A program made the translations under genes and the position numbers. A stretch of DNA of 64,000 nt from Verticillium longisporum (lineage: Eukaryota > Ascomycota > Sordariomycetes > Glomerellales > Plectosphaerellaceae). Under the pieces are notes generated by a model. It was given only the letters and a program-made list of their open reading frames with translations, was not told where the DNA came from and ran no database searches. Below are positions 32,322 through 43,500 of the stretch, piece after piece. Position 1 is the stretch's first letter; each line of letters starts with the position of its first letter. The stretch spans positions 2,914,001-2,978,000 of the forward strand of contig JAETXT010000007.1 in assembly GCA_019188255.1 (NCBI GenBank), read 5' to 3'.

Positions 32322-35300
32322 TCAGTCCCGCGATTTCGGCATCTTCTTGTCCTCGAGTCCTTCCATGTCCTTCTTCTTGTAAAAGTGGGGGGCAAGCTCA
32401 GCAAGCCACTTGGGCTCGATGGGCATACAGCTGCGCATGTACTCTTTGGTGGTCTGTACCAGCTCAAAGTAGACGAGCATCTTCGTTGGCGGATCCACAC
32501 CCATGAGGACTGAGCTGGGGTGGATGTACACGGTGGCATTCTTCTTGACGGTGCGATAGCTGTCGCCGCTGCGTTGTAGACGTCCGGCATTGGGGAAGAA
32601 CCCGGCGGTGATGGCGCGTCTGATGGGGGTGAGGTTGGAGGCTCCGCAGGACGAAGGGGACACTTCGACGCGCTCGCAGAGCTTGGCGAGCTGGTCTCTC
32701 ACATCGCGAGCGCGCGTCAAAGAGCGCTGCTGCAAGAAGTTCTCGCGAGACCAAATGGGCGAGAAGTCACTATCAACCCACTGGTTCCATATGTTGAGCA
32801 ACGTCAGGTGATCACCGCCCTCTTTGACAGTAAATCGAGCGCGGGCACTGTCGGCATGGATCTTCTTATCCTTGGGCCTGAAGAACAAGGCCGAGGCCTC
32901 TGACAGCATCGACACGACGGACAAGACCTCCTCGACGCAGCCTTCCTTGTCGGCAGCCAAGACAGCCTTGGCCAGCATTGGATCTGTAGGAAACTCGGCC
33001 ATCTGGCGCCCCATCTTTGTCAGCTCACCCTTGTGGTTGAGCGCTTGCAGAGCAAACAGCTGGTTCAAAGCCCCGATGAGTGCTTCCGTAGGCGGGGGGT
33101 CCATGAACTCAAAGTCAAGCAGTTCGTTGATGCCCAACGACTTCAACTGTAGGACAACGCCATTGAGGTTCGTACGCTGAATCTCGGGCATGGGTGACTC
33201 GTCCATCTCGTTCATGTAGGCAAACTTGGTGTACAGCCTGAAGCACTTTCCTGGGCCGACACGACCGGCACGACCGCTCCTCTGGTTTGCTGAGGCCCGA
33301 GAGCATGGCGCCACGACGAGATTGGACATGCCAGTAGCTGGGTTGTACACGTTCTCCTTGACAAAGCCCGGGTCGATGACGTAGACGATACCGTCGATTG
33401 TCAAACTCGTCTCTGCAATATTCGTGGCCAGTACGACCTTTCGAGCGCCCTCAGGAGTGGGCTCAAAGATTTTTGCCTGGAGGTCTGAAGGCAAATTAGC
33501 GTAGATTGGGCAGATGATGAGCTCCTTCACACGGTTCCCCAGCTTCTTTGCAGTGTCGGCAATCTGCTGCTCAGCCGAGTCAATCTCGTCTTGACCAGTC
33601 AGGAACACGAGGATATCGCCCTTGCCTTGCGTTGTGTGAATCTGGAAGACGGTGGTGATGGCAGCGGCAAGGTAGTTGGCCTCAGGGGCCGGCGTGTAGT
33701 AAATGTCGACGGGATAGCGACGGCCAGGAATGTTGTAAATAGGGGCATCGTCAAAATAAGCAGCAAACTTTTCCGCGTTCATTGTAGCCGAGGAGATGAG
33801 CAACTTGAGGTCGGGTCGTTCTCGGGCCAGATCTTTGAGCAGGGCAAGCAAAATGTCCGTGTGCACGGTTCTCTCGTGCGCCTCGTCGATCATGATGGCA
33901 GAGTAGCCAGCGAGATCAGGTTCCGTCATGAATTCTCGCAGCAACGTGCCATCCGTCATGTACTTTAGGATAGACTTGTCGCTTGTGTTGGCCTCGAAGC
34001 GAATAGTGGAGTCGTCCTCCTGCCCAACCTTGACCCCAACCTCATCCGCGACCCGAGCCGCGGCACTCATGGCGGCGACACGACGAGGTTGCGTGCAGCC
34101 AACCTTGGCGCCATTCTTTGTGTAACCTGCCTCGTGAAGGTATTGCGGGAGCTGCGTGGTTTTGCCTGATCCCGTTTCGCCGACAATGACCAGAATCTGG
34201 TACTTCTCCATGGCCGCGAGAAAGTCATCTCGGTACTGATAGATGGGCAGGCTCTTTCTCGTCTCCTGGATCGAGAGCTGCTTCTTCTCGGCAGCCTCAA
34301 TCTGCGCCGCAAGAAACGCCTCCTCCTTCGTCATGGTCTTGCCCTCGCCCGGCAGCCTAGAGTCCAGGTTCCACTGAATGTACTGGTCGTGGTCGAGGAC
34401 ATAGTCGTAGTCGTCGTTCTCACGCTCGCCTCTGTTGATCTGGGCCTTGGCCTTGGCAGTCTGCTCCCTTTCCCACTCGTCATGTTCAGTGACGAACTTC
34501 TCCTGCCCGTATTCGTCCTTGTCGACATATCTCTTGTATAGCGCGTCCTCCTTCCTCCTGCTGTCGATTCTGCCCTTCTCGGTGATGTAGTCCTCAGGCA
34601 TGTAGTATCCGTCTTTGTGGTCGTCGATCTTGAGTCGCTCCTCGGCCAGGCGCAAGATTTCTCGGTTTTTCGCAAAGTCAGCCCGCTCCCGCTCCGACAG
34701 CCTGACGCCGCTCCTCAGCTCCTCCGTCTCCTCGGCGACCTGTTTGCGAAGCAGCGCCAGCTTCTCGGCCTCGCGCTTCTGTAGGTACTGCTGTCGGCTG
34801 CGGAGACGCAGGTCGGGCATCGCGGCGAGGCGGTCGGTCGCGCTTTCTGGGCCTCGTTTGCTGTCGCGCGGCTTTGACTTGCCGTCGTCCTTGTCCCTCA
34901 GCCGCTTGGCGAATGCCTCTCGTTCCTCGATGTCGCGTTGGCGCTCGAGCTCCTCCCTGGCACCGTCGGACAAGTCTGCGTCACGGTCGCCGTGACGGTC
35001 GCCGTGACGGTCGCCGTCACGGTCGCCCTCGCCATGACTGAGCTTGACGCGTTTCGGCGCCGACTCTTTGAATTCGGGCTCCTCTTCCACGTCGTCCATG
35101 TCCGAAGGCGGTTCCTCGTCGGCCCACCTGTCGTCCGCATCGGTATCGCGCTTTCGGTACTGCTGCTTGGCGGGGCGATGGGGCGACCGTGATCTGGAAC
35201 CGCTGCGTCGTCTTGAAGACCGTTCGCCGCGGTCCCTGTCATTGCGGTCGTGGTCGCGATGGCGATGCTTGGATCGCTTTTCCTTCTTCTCCTTGGTGAC

Positions 35301-35360
35301 TTTGGCGGGGCCAAGCTCGTCGTCTCCCATGGGGAGGAATGCGTACTTTTTGCTCGACAT
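32322..35360 (-). CDS. prp2: Spliceosomal DEAH-box RNA helicase Prp2/DHX16
   Basis: Single uninterrupted exon of 1012 codons from ATG 35360 (MSSKKYAFLPMGDDE) to TGA 32322-32324. The first ~190 residues are RS/RD/E-rich, including a GDRDGDRH repeat. Then comes the Prp2-specific region (VTEHDEWERE, LDHDQYIQWNLDSRLPGEG), Walker A GETGSGKTTQLPQY (about residue 390), motif Ia TQPRRVAAMS, DEAH in MIDEAHERT (about 490), SAT motif III, TNIAETSLTIDGI (motif V), RSGRAGRVGPGKCFRLYT (motif VI, about 690). Last are winged-helix, ratchet and OB-fold parts ending LAPHFYKKKDMEG. Prp2 hydrolyses ATP to remodel the Bact spliceosome before the first catalytic step, with its G-patch partner Spp2. A further in-frame ATG lies upstream at 35399; 35360 is preferred because it matches the family N-terminus. 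Confidence 0.95.
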   Translation of the reverse strand: MSSKKYAFLPMGDDELGPAKVTKEKKEKRSKHRHRDHDRNDRDRGERSSRRRSGSRSRSPHRPAKQQYRKRDTDADDRWADEEPPSDMDDVEEEPEFKESAPKRVKLSHGEGDRDGDRHGDRHGDRDADLSDGAREELERQRDIEEREAFAKRLRDKDDGKSKPRDSKRGPESATDRLAAMPDLRLRSRQQYLQKREAEKLALLRKQVAEETEELRSGVRLSERERADFAKNREILRLAEERLKIDDHKDGYYMPEDYITEKGRIDSRRKEDALYKRYVDKDEYGQEKFVTEHDEWEREQTAKAKAQINRGERENDDYDYVLDHDQYIQWNLDSRLPGEGKTMTKEEAFLAAQIEAAEKKQLSIQETRKSLPIYQYRDDFLAAMEKYQILVIVGETGSGKTTQLPQYLHEAGYTKNGAKVGCTQPRRVAAMSAAARVADEVGVKVGQEDDSTIRFEANTSDKSILKYMTDGTLLREFMTEPDLAGYSAIMIDEAHERTVHTDILLALLKDLARERPDLKLLISSATMNAEKFAAYFDDAPIYNIPGRRYPVDIYYTPAPEANYLAAAITTVFQIHTTQGKGDILVFLTGQDEIDSAEQQIADTAKKLGNRVKELIICPIYANLPSDLQAKIFEPTPEGARKVVLATNIAETSLTIDGIVYVIDPGFVKENVYNPATGMSNLVVAPCSRASANQRSGRAGRVGPGKCFRLYTKFAYMNEMDESPMPEIQRTNLNGVVLQLKSLGINELLDFEFMDPPPTEALIGALNQLFALQALNHKGELTKMGRQMAEFPTDPMLAKAVLAADKEGCVEEVLSVVSMLSEASALFFRPKDKKIHADSARARFTVKEGGDHLTLLNIWNQWVDSDFSPIWSRENFLQQRSLTRARDVRDQLAKLCERVEVSPSSCGASNLTPIRRAITAGFFPNAGRLQRSGDSYRTVKKNATVYIHPSSVLMGVDPPTKMLVYFELVQTTKEYMRSCMPIEPKWLAELAPHFYKKKDMEGLEDKKMPKSRD
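34980..35030 (-). repeat. 12-bp minisatellite in prp2
   Basis: Four imperfect copies of CGTGACGGTCGC (plus strand) encode the GDRDGDRHGDRHGDRD stretch of the Prp2 N-terminus. Confidence 0.8.
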
Positions 35361-35844
35361 GGCTGGCAATGAACGGACTGCGACTACATGTGCCAGCAAG
35401 AGGGTTGTAATAAACCGGACACAGCGAACCCTGACGAGCGCCCTGGAGCTGGAGTAAGAGGATGATGAGACCCTGCCTGCTTCACGCTTTCACGCTTTCA
35501 CGCTTCACGAGGTACCTAGGTACCTAGGTACTTGCTGGGCAAGCTGGGCACCTCTGAAGTGGAGCCAAGCAGCTGATAAGAGCGTCCCAAAAAGTTATCT
35601 TATCGCTCTTATCGTAACCTCCCAAAGCCTCCGTCTTAACACGTTGGAACTTCTTGGTCGCGATGCTAACTACAGTCGGAGCGCCCCCCCTCTGTCTGCC
35701 CGTCTTCTGCATACTTGCTTCCCTGACTTGGTTCCGTTGCCTTCATTCATTCTTTTCAGTTTCGGCGTTTTCACTTCATATCTAGAGATTCGATTGCACC
35801 TCACGTCCTCCAGCATTTTTAGCGGACAAGACGGCGACGCGATC
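35361..35844. other. Divergent prp2/scj1 promoter region
   Basis: 484 bp between start codons. It contains a triplicated CACGCTTT (about 35483-35509), tandem GGTACCTA palindromes (35511-35532) and a GATA cluster with a 10-bp inverted repeat (35574-35614). Confidence 0.7.
35574..35614. promoter_or_regulatory. Cluster of four GATA sites with a perfect inverted repeat
   Basis: GATAAGAGCG (35575-35584) is exactly mirrored by CGCTCTTATC (35604-35613). Between and beside them AGTTATCTTATCG adds two further sites. All four fit HGATAR, the site class bound by fungal GATA factors (nitrogen, iron or light regulators). It lies about 225 bp upstream of prp2 and 230 bp upstream of scj1. Confidence 0.5.
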
Positions 35845-37216
35845 ATGGTGTTCCGTGGAGCAGCGTTACTGCTGCTGCTGCTGCTGTCTCTTGTCACCAT
35901 TGCCCTTTGCGCCGAGGACTACTACAACCTCCTCGGCATCGACAAGCAGGCATCAGATCGTGAGATCAAGTCTGCATACCGCAAGCTCAGCAAGAAATAC
36001 CACCCGGACAAGAACCCGTATGCAGTTCCCTCCTCCTCCCTGCCCCTCCACTGAACCGGCAGCCCCCGCCCCCCCCAATCTCACTACACGTGCCACGTCT
36101 CTGACCAAGTCTGGGTTCTCCCCCCTCTGCAGTGGCGATGAGACGGCAAAAGAGAAATTCGTCCAAGTCTCCGAGGCGTACGAGGCCCTGATCGACCCCG
36201 AGCAGCGCCGCATCTACGACCGGTACGGCCTCGACGGTCTCAAGCAGCACCAGCAGCAGGGCGGCGGCGGCCAGCACCACGACCCCTTTGACGTCTTCTC
36301 GCGCTTCTTCGGCGGCGGCGGTCACTACGGGCACCAGCCCGGCGTGCGCACGGGGCCCGACGTCAACGTCAAGGTGGGCATCGCCCTGCGCGACTTCTAC
36401 AACGGCCGCACCACCGAGTTCCAGTGGGACAAGCAGCACATCTGCGAGGACTGCGAGGGCACCGGCTCGGCCGACGGCACCGTCGACACGTGCCAGCACT
36501 GCCAGGGCCGCGGCATCCGCATCGTCAAGCACCAGCTCGCCCCCGGCATGTACCAGCAGGTCCAGATGCAGTGCGACGCCTGCGGCGGCCGCGGCCAGTC
36601 CATCCGCCACAAGTGCCCGACCTGCCACGGCGCCCGCGTCGAGCGCAAGCCCACGACGGTCCAGATCAAGATCGACCCCGGCGCCGCCCGCGACTCGCAG
36701 ATTGTCTACGAGAACGAGGCCGACGCGAGCCCCGACTTTGTCGCCGGCAACCTCGTCGTCACCCTCGCCGAGAAGGAGCCCGAGCTCGACGGCACCGACA
36801 ACCCCGACCGCGTCGACGGCGTCTTCTTCCGCCGCAAGGGCGACGACCTCTACTGGCGCGAGGTGCTGTCGCTGCGCGAGGCCTGGATGGGTGACTGGAC
36901 CCGCAACCTCACACACATGGATGGCCACATTGTCCGCCTCGGCCGGCCGCGGGGCGAGGTTGTCCAGCCCAACTTTGTAGAGACTGTCAAGGACGAGGGC
37001 ATGCCCAAGTGGCACGAAGACATTGACAGCGTGTACCACCAAAAGGAGTTTGGCAACCTCTACGTCGAGTACGTCATCGTGCTACCCGACCAGATGGAGA
37101 GCGGCATGGAGAAGGAGTTCTGGAGCGTCTGGCAAAAGTGGCGGGGCAAGATTGGCGTCGACCTGCACCAGGACAGTGGGCGTCCAGAGAAGCCTACCGT
37201 CCATGACGAGTTATGA
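35845..37216 (+). CDS. scj1: ER-lumenal DnaJ/Hsp40 chaperone, Scj1/ERdj3 type
   Basis: Exons 35845-36017 and 36133-37216 encode 418 residues. A signal peptide ([22 protein letters not shown]) is followed by the J domain with its HPD tripeptide in [18 protein letters not shown], ending RRIYDRYG. A Gly/Gln/His-rich linker and a type I zinc region with [24 protein letters not shown] and CPTCHGAR (about residues 161-230) follow; the last motif lacks its final Gly. The two C-terminal substrate domains then end in the ER-retention tetrapeptide HDEL. Scj1 stimulates the ATPase of Kar2/BiP and helps fold secretory proteins and in ERAD. Acceptor choice (CTGCAG|T) restores the invariant KNPGDE. Very strong C-ending codon bias marks the second exon. 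Confidence 0.95.
36018..36132 (+). other. Intron of scj1
   Basis: GTATGCAGTT donor, CTCTGACC branch and CCTCTGCAG acceptor, 115 nt, located right after the HPDKNP motif. Confidence 0.9.
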
Positions 37217-37529
37217 TGAGTAGAAGAAGAGCAGATGAGAGACGAAGATGAATATGAGGTACATAGATCAAGTTAGACCAAGATATCCGGGCCGAATGAG
37301 TAGGCAAACCAAGTACGAAACAAGCAAGCAAGAAAGCAAGCAAACAAGCAAACAATTTCAACACCCGTCCCGTTCGCTTCGAGGTGCCTCAGTTATAGCG
37401 GAAACAGTCTACCCAATACGTGTGTCCTCTTCTGAAGGGGGAATACGTGTGTCCTCTTCTAAAGGGGGAAAAAAGATGTCCCAAGCCCTTTCGTACAGTT
37501 GCGCTTCGTCGAATCGCTCGTCGTTGCCA
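37217..37529. other. Convergent 3' region of scj1 and the giant low-complexity gene
   Basis: 313 bp with an AAGCAAGC-type repeat (37321-37352) and a 27-bp tandem duplication (37415-37468). No gene. Confidence 0.7.
37415..37468. repeat. 27-bp tandem duplication
   Basis: The 27-mer beginning AATACGTGTGTCCTCTTCT occurs twice in tandem with one G/A difference, between convergent genes. Confidence 0.85.
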
Positions 37530-40500
37530 TCATGATGTGAAGAGCCGCTTGAACGCGGCCCTGAACCCGTTCTTCTCCCTCTCCTTCTCCTTCTCGATAT
37601 CACGGTCACGCGTCCTCTTCCGCTCCTCTTCCCTCGCCCTCCTCCGCGAGTCTTCGCCCTTGGTGCTAGACCCTTCCTCAGAAGCAGCAGTTTCCTCCCT
37701 CGCTCTCCTCGCTGCTCGCCGCGCTTCTCGGGCCTCCTTGGCCTCCTTAGCCTCGCGAGCCTCCTCGGCCACGGCGTCTCGAGCTCGCGCTAGTTTGGAC
37801 AGGTCCTCCGTGCGAGACCTGTGCCCGTGCCCATGCCGAGAGCGGGTAGTGCTCGACCGCTTAGGCACCTCACGTGAAGAAGGCGAAGCTTCCTCAAATG
37901 TCACCGTTGGGGCTTGCTCAGGCGTTGCCGGCTTCGCGTGGGATGACGGGCTTTGGAAGCCCAGCCCTACACCGCCTTCAGCATTCTTCATGTCGAAGAA
38001 CTTCTTGTTCGAAACAGTTGCAGGCGCCGAGGCGGGCCCTTCGTCCTTTGAAACTGAAGTGCTGTGGCGTCGCACTCGGCGATGGTGGTGGGCACGCTCC
38101 GCGGGCGACGACGCGTCAATCTCGGGTTCCTTACCCTTGCTCTCCTTGACTGCCGAGCTGCGTGACCTTTCCTTCTCCTTCTCTCTGCGCCTCTCTTCAC
38201 CTCTCTCCAACTCTCGCTCCCTCTCGCGTGCAGCCCGGCGCTCCTCCTTTCTCCGCTCGTGCGCCGCCTGCTCTTCCGGGGTCCGCTCGCGCCGCTCTTC
38301 TCGCCTGTGATCGCGCGCAGCCTGATCCTCTTGAGCATGTTCATGTGCCCGTCTGTCCTCCCTTCTCCTTTCGCGCGCTGCCTGTTCCTCTTCGGCACGT
38401 TCGCGTGCTCGCCGCTCCTCCTTTCTTCTCTCGTGGGCGGCTTGTTCTTCAGGGGTGCGCTCGCTGCGATGCCGTCGGCGGGCGGAGCCGGTCGTCTGAG
38501 GGCTTTCTGCGGAGAAGCCGCTATCCTGGCGTTGAGGAGTGCGCGGTGGCGTCTGGGGATCGGCGTCCGCAGTCGATCGACTCGAACGCTCTCGGTCACG
38601 TTGACGGTCATGCTCGCGTTCGGCATCAGTGCGATGCCGGCGGTGGGATGAACTCGAGTGGTGTGAGTGGCGGCGGCTACTGCCATCCTTACTCGAGTCC
38701 TCAGGTCGGCTACGGCTGGAGTGGTGGCTGGATTGATGGGACGAGTGGTGAGAGACTCGGTGCCTGCGACGTCTTTCACGATCATGAGAAGAGTCTGCTT
38801 CTTTGTTGTCATCTGCAACGTCTGCAAATAGGTCAGCAACAGACTTTTGAAGTTCTTCTTCCTTCCCAAGATCAGAAGCGGATGCTTCGATGCGTGTGAG
38901 ACTGTCTTTGTCCGAAATAGGGTCATCCAGCATCTGGTGCTCGATGCTCTGCAGATTGTGCCTCGGGTTCGGCTTAGAGCTTCCCAGTGTAGGACTCGAT
39001 GGCGGGCTGAGAACTTCCGCCGTCGCATACAGAACTACGGCGGCAGCCACCATTTCCTCGGCGCGAGCAATAGATTGCTTACGTTCCCGTCTCCTGATTC
39101 TCTCCCACTGCCTGCCCGATGGTGAAATAGGAGGCGTAGGTTCGGTTGCGTCCGGCAAGACAATGGCAGGCGTTGCCGCTCGTGATGGTGCGTCCAGCCG
39201 GGGTGTGAGAGGGCGGAGTTGAGAGTTCAAGAAGGAGTCATCCGTTTGAGTGCCCTCGTCACAAAGAATGAGATTGTCAGGTTTGCCTGGCGACTGTGAC
39301 GCATGGCAGTTTTCAGGCTCGGAGGGTAACTTCAAGGCTGAAGCCGTCATGTCAACAACCTCGTCGACGTTCTGCCTCTCAAAGCTCTCGCCTGACATTG
39401 ACATTGGCTGGTCAAATAGAGTTTGGGTCAACTTGTCAGAGGATGCACGATGTGCGATAGAGGACGTCTCCAGGGTCTGCTCACGGGATGGCTGATCGTC
39501 GCAGAATACAGGAGCAGATGCGACTAGACCCGCGGCTCCCGCTGTGACTACAGCAGCAGTTGCCGTATTATGGAATACGCTGCTAATGTCGACGTCGCCA
39601 GCCATTTGTTTTGGCTCTTGAAGAGGCTGCTCCAGACTCCCAGAGTCGTCAGGAAGGGCCTCAACCTCGGGATATGTGTGCCTCTCTGCCTCCCCATTCT
39701 TGTTGATCTCTTCGGGAACATTGATGTCTTCAAGTCTTGCTGCAGCATCCATGTCATCCTCAGTGTCGGTTGGCAGGACTAGAATATGTTCTTTGGGGTT
39801 TCTTGGGCTTTGAGCGTCGTCAACGACGGACACAACCGGCTCACTGAGTAGTCCGCCTTCCGAGATGGGCAGGTCTTCGTTTACAAGCGAAGGACGATTC
39901 TCTTCAGCAGCTTTTAGCGTAGATGAGACGTCAATCATAGGCTCACCAACCGAGGATGGAGCTACAGCCAATGTGTCTGCCAAATCAGATGCAGGCCACT
40001 GCGTCCCATCACCCGTATTGGCTAGGGTCTCTTCATCCACAAGCGATTGATGATGCCCTTCAACAGACTCAGCATCATCGCTGTGGGCGTGATCGTCCTC
40101 TTCCGTGAGAGTTGCGAACTTCGGCGCTGGCTCCTCAGATGGGTAGATTTCCGTGGCCGACTCGCCACTGCGCTGCAGGCCTGATTCCCAGCCCATCGAA
40201 AAAGACGCGTCCTGCTCAGTCTCGATGTCTTTCGCCACGATGTCTTCAATGGCGATAGTGTCCCCACGGGCTACAGGAATGGGCGATCCTGACAGCTGGG
40301 CAGTCGACATCGCCACTTCTTCGGCTGTCGTCTCTGTTGAGACATCAGAATCAGGCCCAGCACCCGTAGAGGTTTGATCCTGAGAACAAAGCTGGTCCGA
40401 GGGCTGTTCTTTGTCTGATGCGAGAACCGACTCTGCGAGAGGTTGATCTCCGTCCTGCAGGAGATCGAGCTTTCCGTCATCAACCGTAGTCGTGACAATG

Positions 40501-43500
40501 TTGGGCTCTTCCCTTTGACTAGCATTTGTACTGCCTTTCGGGCCGTCTGTTGCAAGATCTGTCGTGGTGCAGTCCACCTCGTAGCTACTGTCCGGCCCGA
40601 TTGGGGTTTGCGGCAAATCCACGGATTCACCTGGGAAACTCTCTGACGCCTCAGGCGCTGCGGCAAGGACAGAAAACGGTTGTTCGTCGCCCAGGGTATT
40701 GGTCTCGACATGGCCGACTCGACCGATGACAACATCGCTTTCTCCGACGGCTGTGTCAAGGGCAGGAATCACCGCCATTTCTTGACCCGCCACACATTCG
40801 GGGGCACCATGTCCCGACACGTTGCCCGCAGCTGGAGTTGAGAGATTGTGCGCAATCCCATCTCTCACGTCCTCACCATTGATTCCCGAAGCTGGTCCTT
40901 CGACCACGTCTCGCACGCTTCCATTTGGGGCATCATGATCAAGGAAATGGAGATGGGTCTCACCTGTTTTGGGTTGACTCTTTGTCTGTTCGCTGCCGAT
41001 GATGGGACCAACAGAGTCCTTGCCCTCCTCCGCTTCAGCCTTTTTGTCTTCATCAACTCCGGGTGGTGGGGTTGGTGGCGCCGCATCGGTCGGATCCGCA
41101 GTCTCGCCAACCTGAGGCTCCTTGGACGATTCTTCTTGGGGCGCGGCCGCTTCTGGGCTGGGAACCGCGCCTCCAGGAGGCTCGACACCCCCAGTGTTAC
41201 CAGTCGGTCCTTCTGTCTCCTGAGGCAATACGGCAGTAGAAACTTCAGGTTCCGTTACATGGGCTGCGTCATCAGGAGCCGACGCTGTGTCAATGGGCTC
41301 GCCATTGTCAGGTTCCTTAGGGGGGACCCCTGGCTTGGGCGCGTCCTCGATGACCTCAGTAGCGGGCTTGTCTTCTTGAGTCGCGGCCTCAGCATCCTTG
41401 GGCGTCTTGGTACTGTCTTCTTCAACCACCTCTGCCTTGGGTTGAGCTGAGCTGTCCCCTTGAGAGGACGGCTCTTCCTCAATCGCCTGGACATCTTCAG
41501 ACTCATGAGGGGCTGCAGTCTGTGCCTCGGGTTCAGAAGCTGGCTTTTCATCTTCGACTGCTGGTTCTGGTGGCTCAACGACTACATCAGGCTCCTGAGC
41601 TGTGTCGTTTGACGTACTTTCCGCCTCGTTATTTGGCTGTGGAACTTCGGTTAGTGCGCCCTCTGGAACCAAGTCGATGGTGGGAGCATCCGCCACCTTC
41701 AAGTCATCGGAGGACGAGACCTCTGGCTCGGAACTTGGGTGGGTTGTGGCAGGTTCAGACCCCTGTTCGACAACAGCCGGAGCTGCCTCTACAGACTCGG
41801 GCTCAGCTTGGTCATCACTGGGTTTCTCAGGCTCAACGTCTCCGGAAGCTTCTGCTGGCGACGTAGCTTGACCATCAGTGGCAGTTGGCTCATTTGCCAG
41901 CTCTTTCGCTTCAAGATCTGAAACCGCAATCGGCGTCTCTGCTGGCGCTTCCTTTCCGGAAGCTTCCGCTGGCTCAGCTGTCGTGATGTCTGACTTTAAT
42001 GGCCCAGGCTCGGTCCCCTCGACACTTTCAGGGGTTATTTCTTTGGAGAGTCCACTCTCATCCAGTTCCTCAACTGATGTTTTTGGTTTCGGTTCGTCGG
42101 CTACGTCCGGGGTTTCGGAAACGACCTCAGACATGGTCGTTGGAGCCTCAGGCTCTCCAGGTTCGATACCTTCAGCTTCAGGCTCTTCAGAGCTGGTGTC
42201 CGCTCCAAGGACCTGAGTAGTTGTTTCTGTCTCGGGTTGTTTGCTCTGCTCGGGTTCGTCTCCAGTGGACAGAGTTACTTCAGACTCCTCGGGGATATCA
42301 ATTGGGGTATTCTCAGTGGAAGCCTGGGAAGAGCCAGCAGCCTCGGTAGGCTGACTGATTGCTACTGCCGCACTTTCTTCGTTGGCGAGCTTGAGCTCAC
42401 ACTCGGACAGCTCAGAACCGGGTTCATTGCTAGGAATGATTTCGTGCTCCTCGACAACATCAGGCCTAGGCTCTCCCACAACCTTCGAGTCGGGTCCGAA
42501 TTCTTTGGTAGCGTTCTCTTCGTCCTCGACTTCAGGCTTGGTTTCGGCGGAGGAATCCTCGAGCTCAGTTGCCTGTGAACGAGATGCCGGCTGCTCAGTG
42601 CAAGCCAGATCAGGTACAGGTTCGAAACCAACCTCAAGAGGTTCGATTGAATCCTTTGGGTCCATAATTGCAGTTGTTTCCTCTTTCGAAAGCTCGGAAT
42701 CAGCTGCCGGGTCAACCTCTGTGGTCTTGGTAGTAGCCTCTGCAGATGATGTTTCAGGGGGCACGCTTTCTTCTACAAGAGCAGAACTTTCCGGAGTGTC
42801 AGGATCAGCCGTCTTCTCCCCCTTTCCGAGCTCCGCCTTGGTGTCAGAGTCAGGATCTTCGTCCGGTTTATCAACTGGCCCGGGTTCGAGGACGGAGGTT
42901 GTAGGCTCAGGGTCTTCTTCAGCAGGCTCAGACGCAATTTCGGGGGCGGCATCTGCATGGCTGGCAGCCGACTTGGCCTCCACGCTTGCGGCCTCTTCGA
43001 CTATCGCCGGTGCATCCGAGCTCGGGTTTTCTTGCACGGGGACGTCTAGATTGGTCGCAGGGATAGGAGGGCTTTCAGAGTCGCCTTCGGCAGTCGCAGT
43101 TGTATTGGCGGTGACACCTGTGTCTACCATAACGTCTGTTGGTGCAATGCCTGTAGCGGTAACTGATACTGACTGAGGCTCCGATGTAGTCTCCTTAGAC
43201 CTGGAAGTCTCGTCGCCTCTGTCTGAAGTTTCTGCTGCCCCGGCGACCGGCTCAACGATCTCTGGCTCAAGATCGGCCTCCGTGCTCTTCGTGGATTCGG
43301 ATGTTAATGCTGCCAGCGTAGTCTTTGGGTTTTGTGCAAGTATTGATTCCGTGCAGCTCAGCTGCTTGCCGTCACTGGTGATCCCGTACAAAGCCAGGTC
43401 TTCATCCGAAATGTCATTGTTCATGGCGGGGACCAGATCTTGTGCTTGAGACTCGATAGTCAAGGGGGTAGCGATTTCTTCAATCTTGTTTCCTTGTTCT

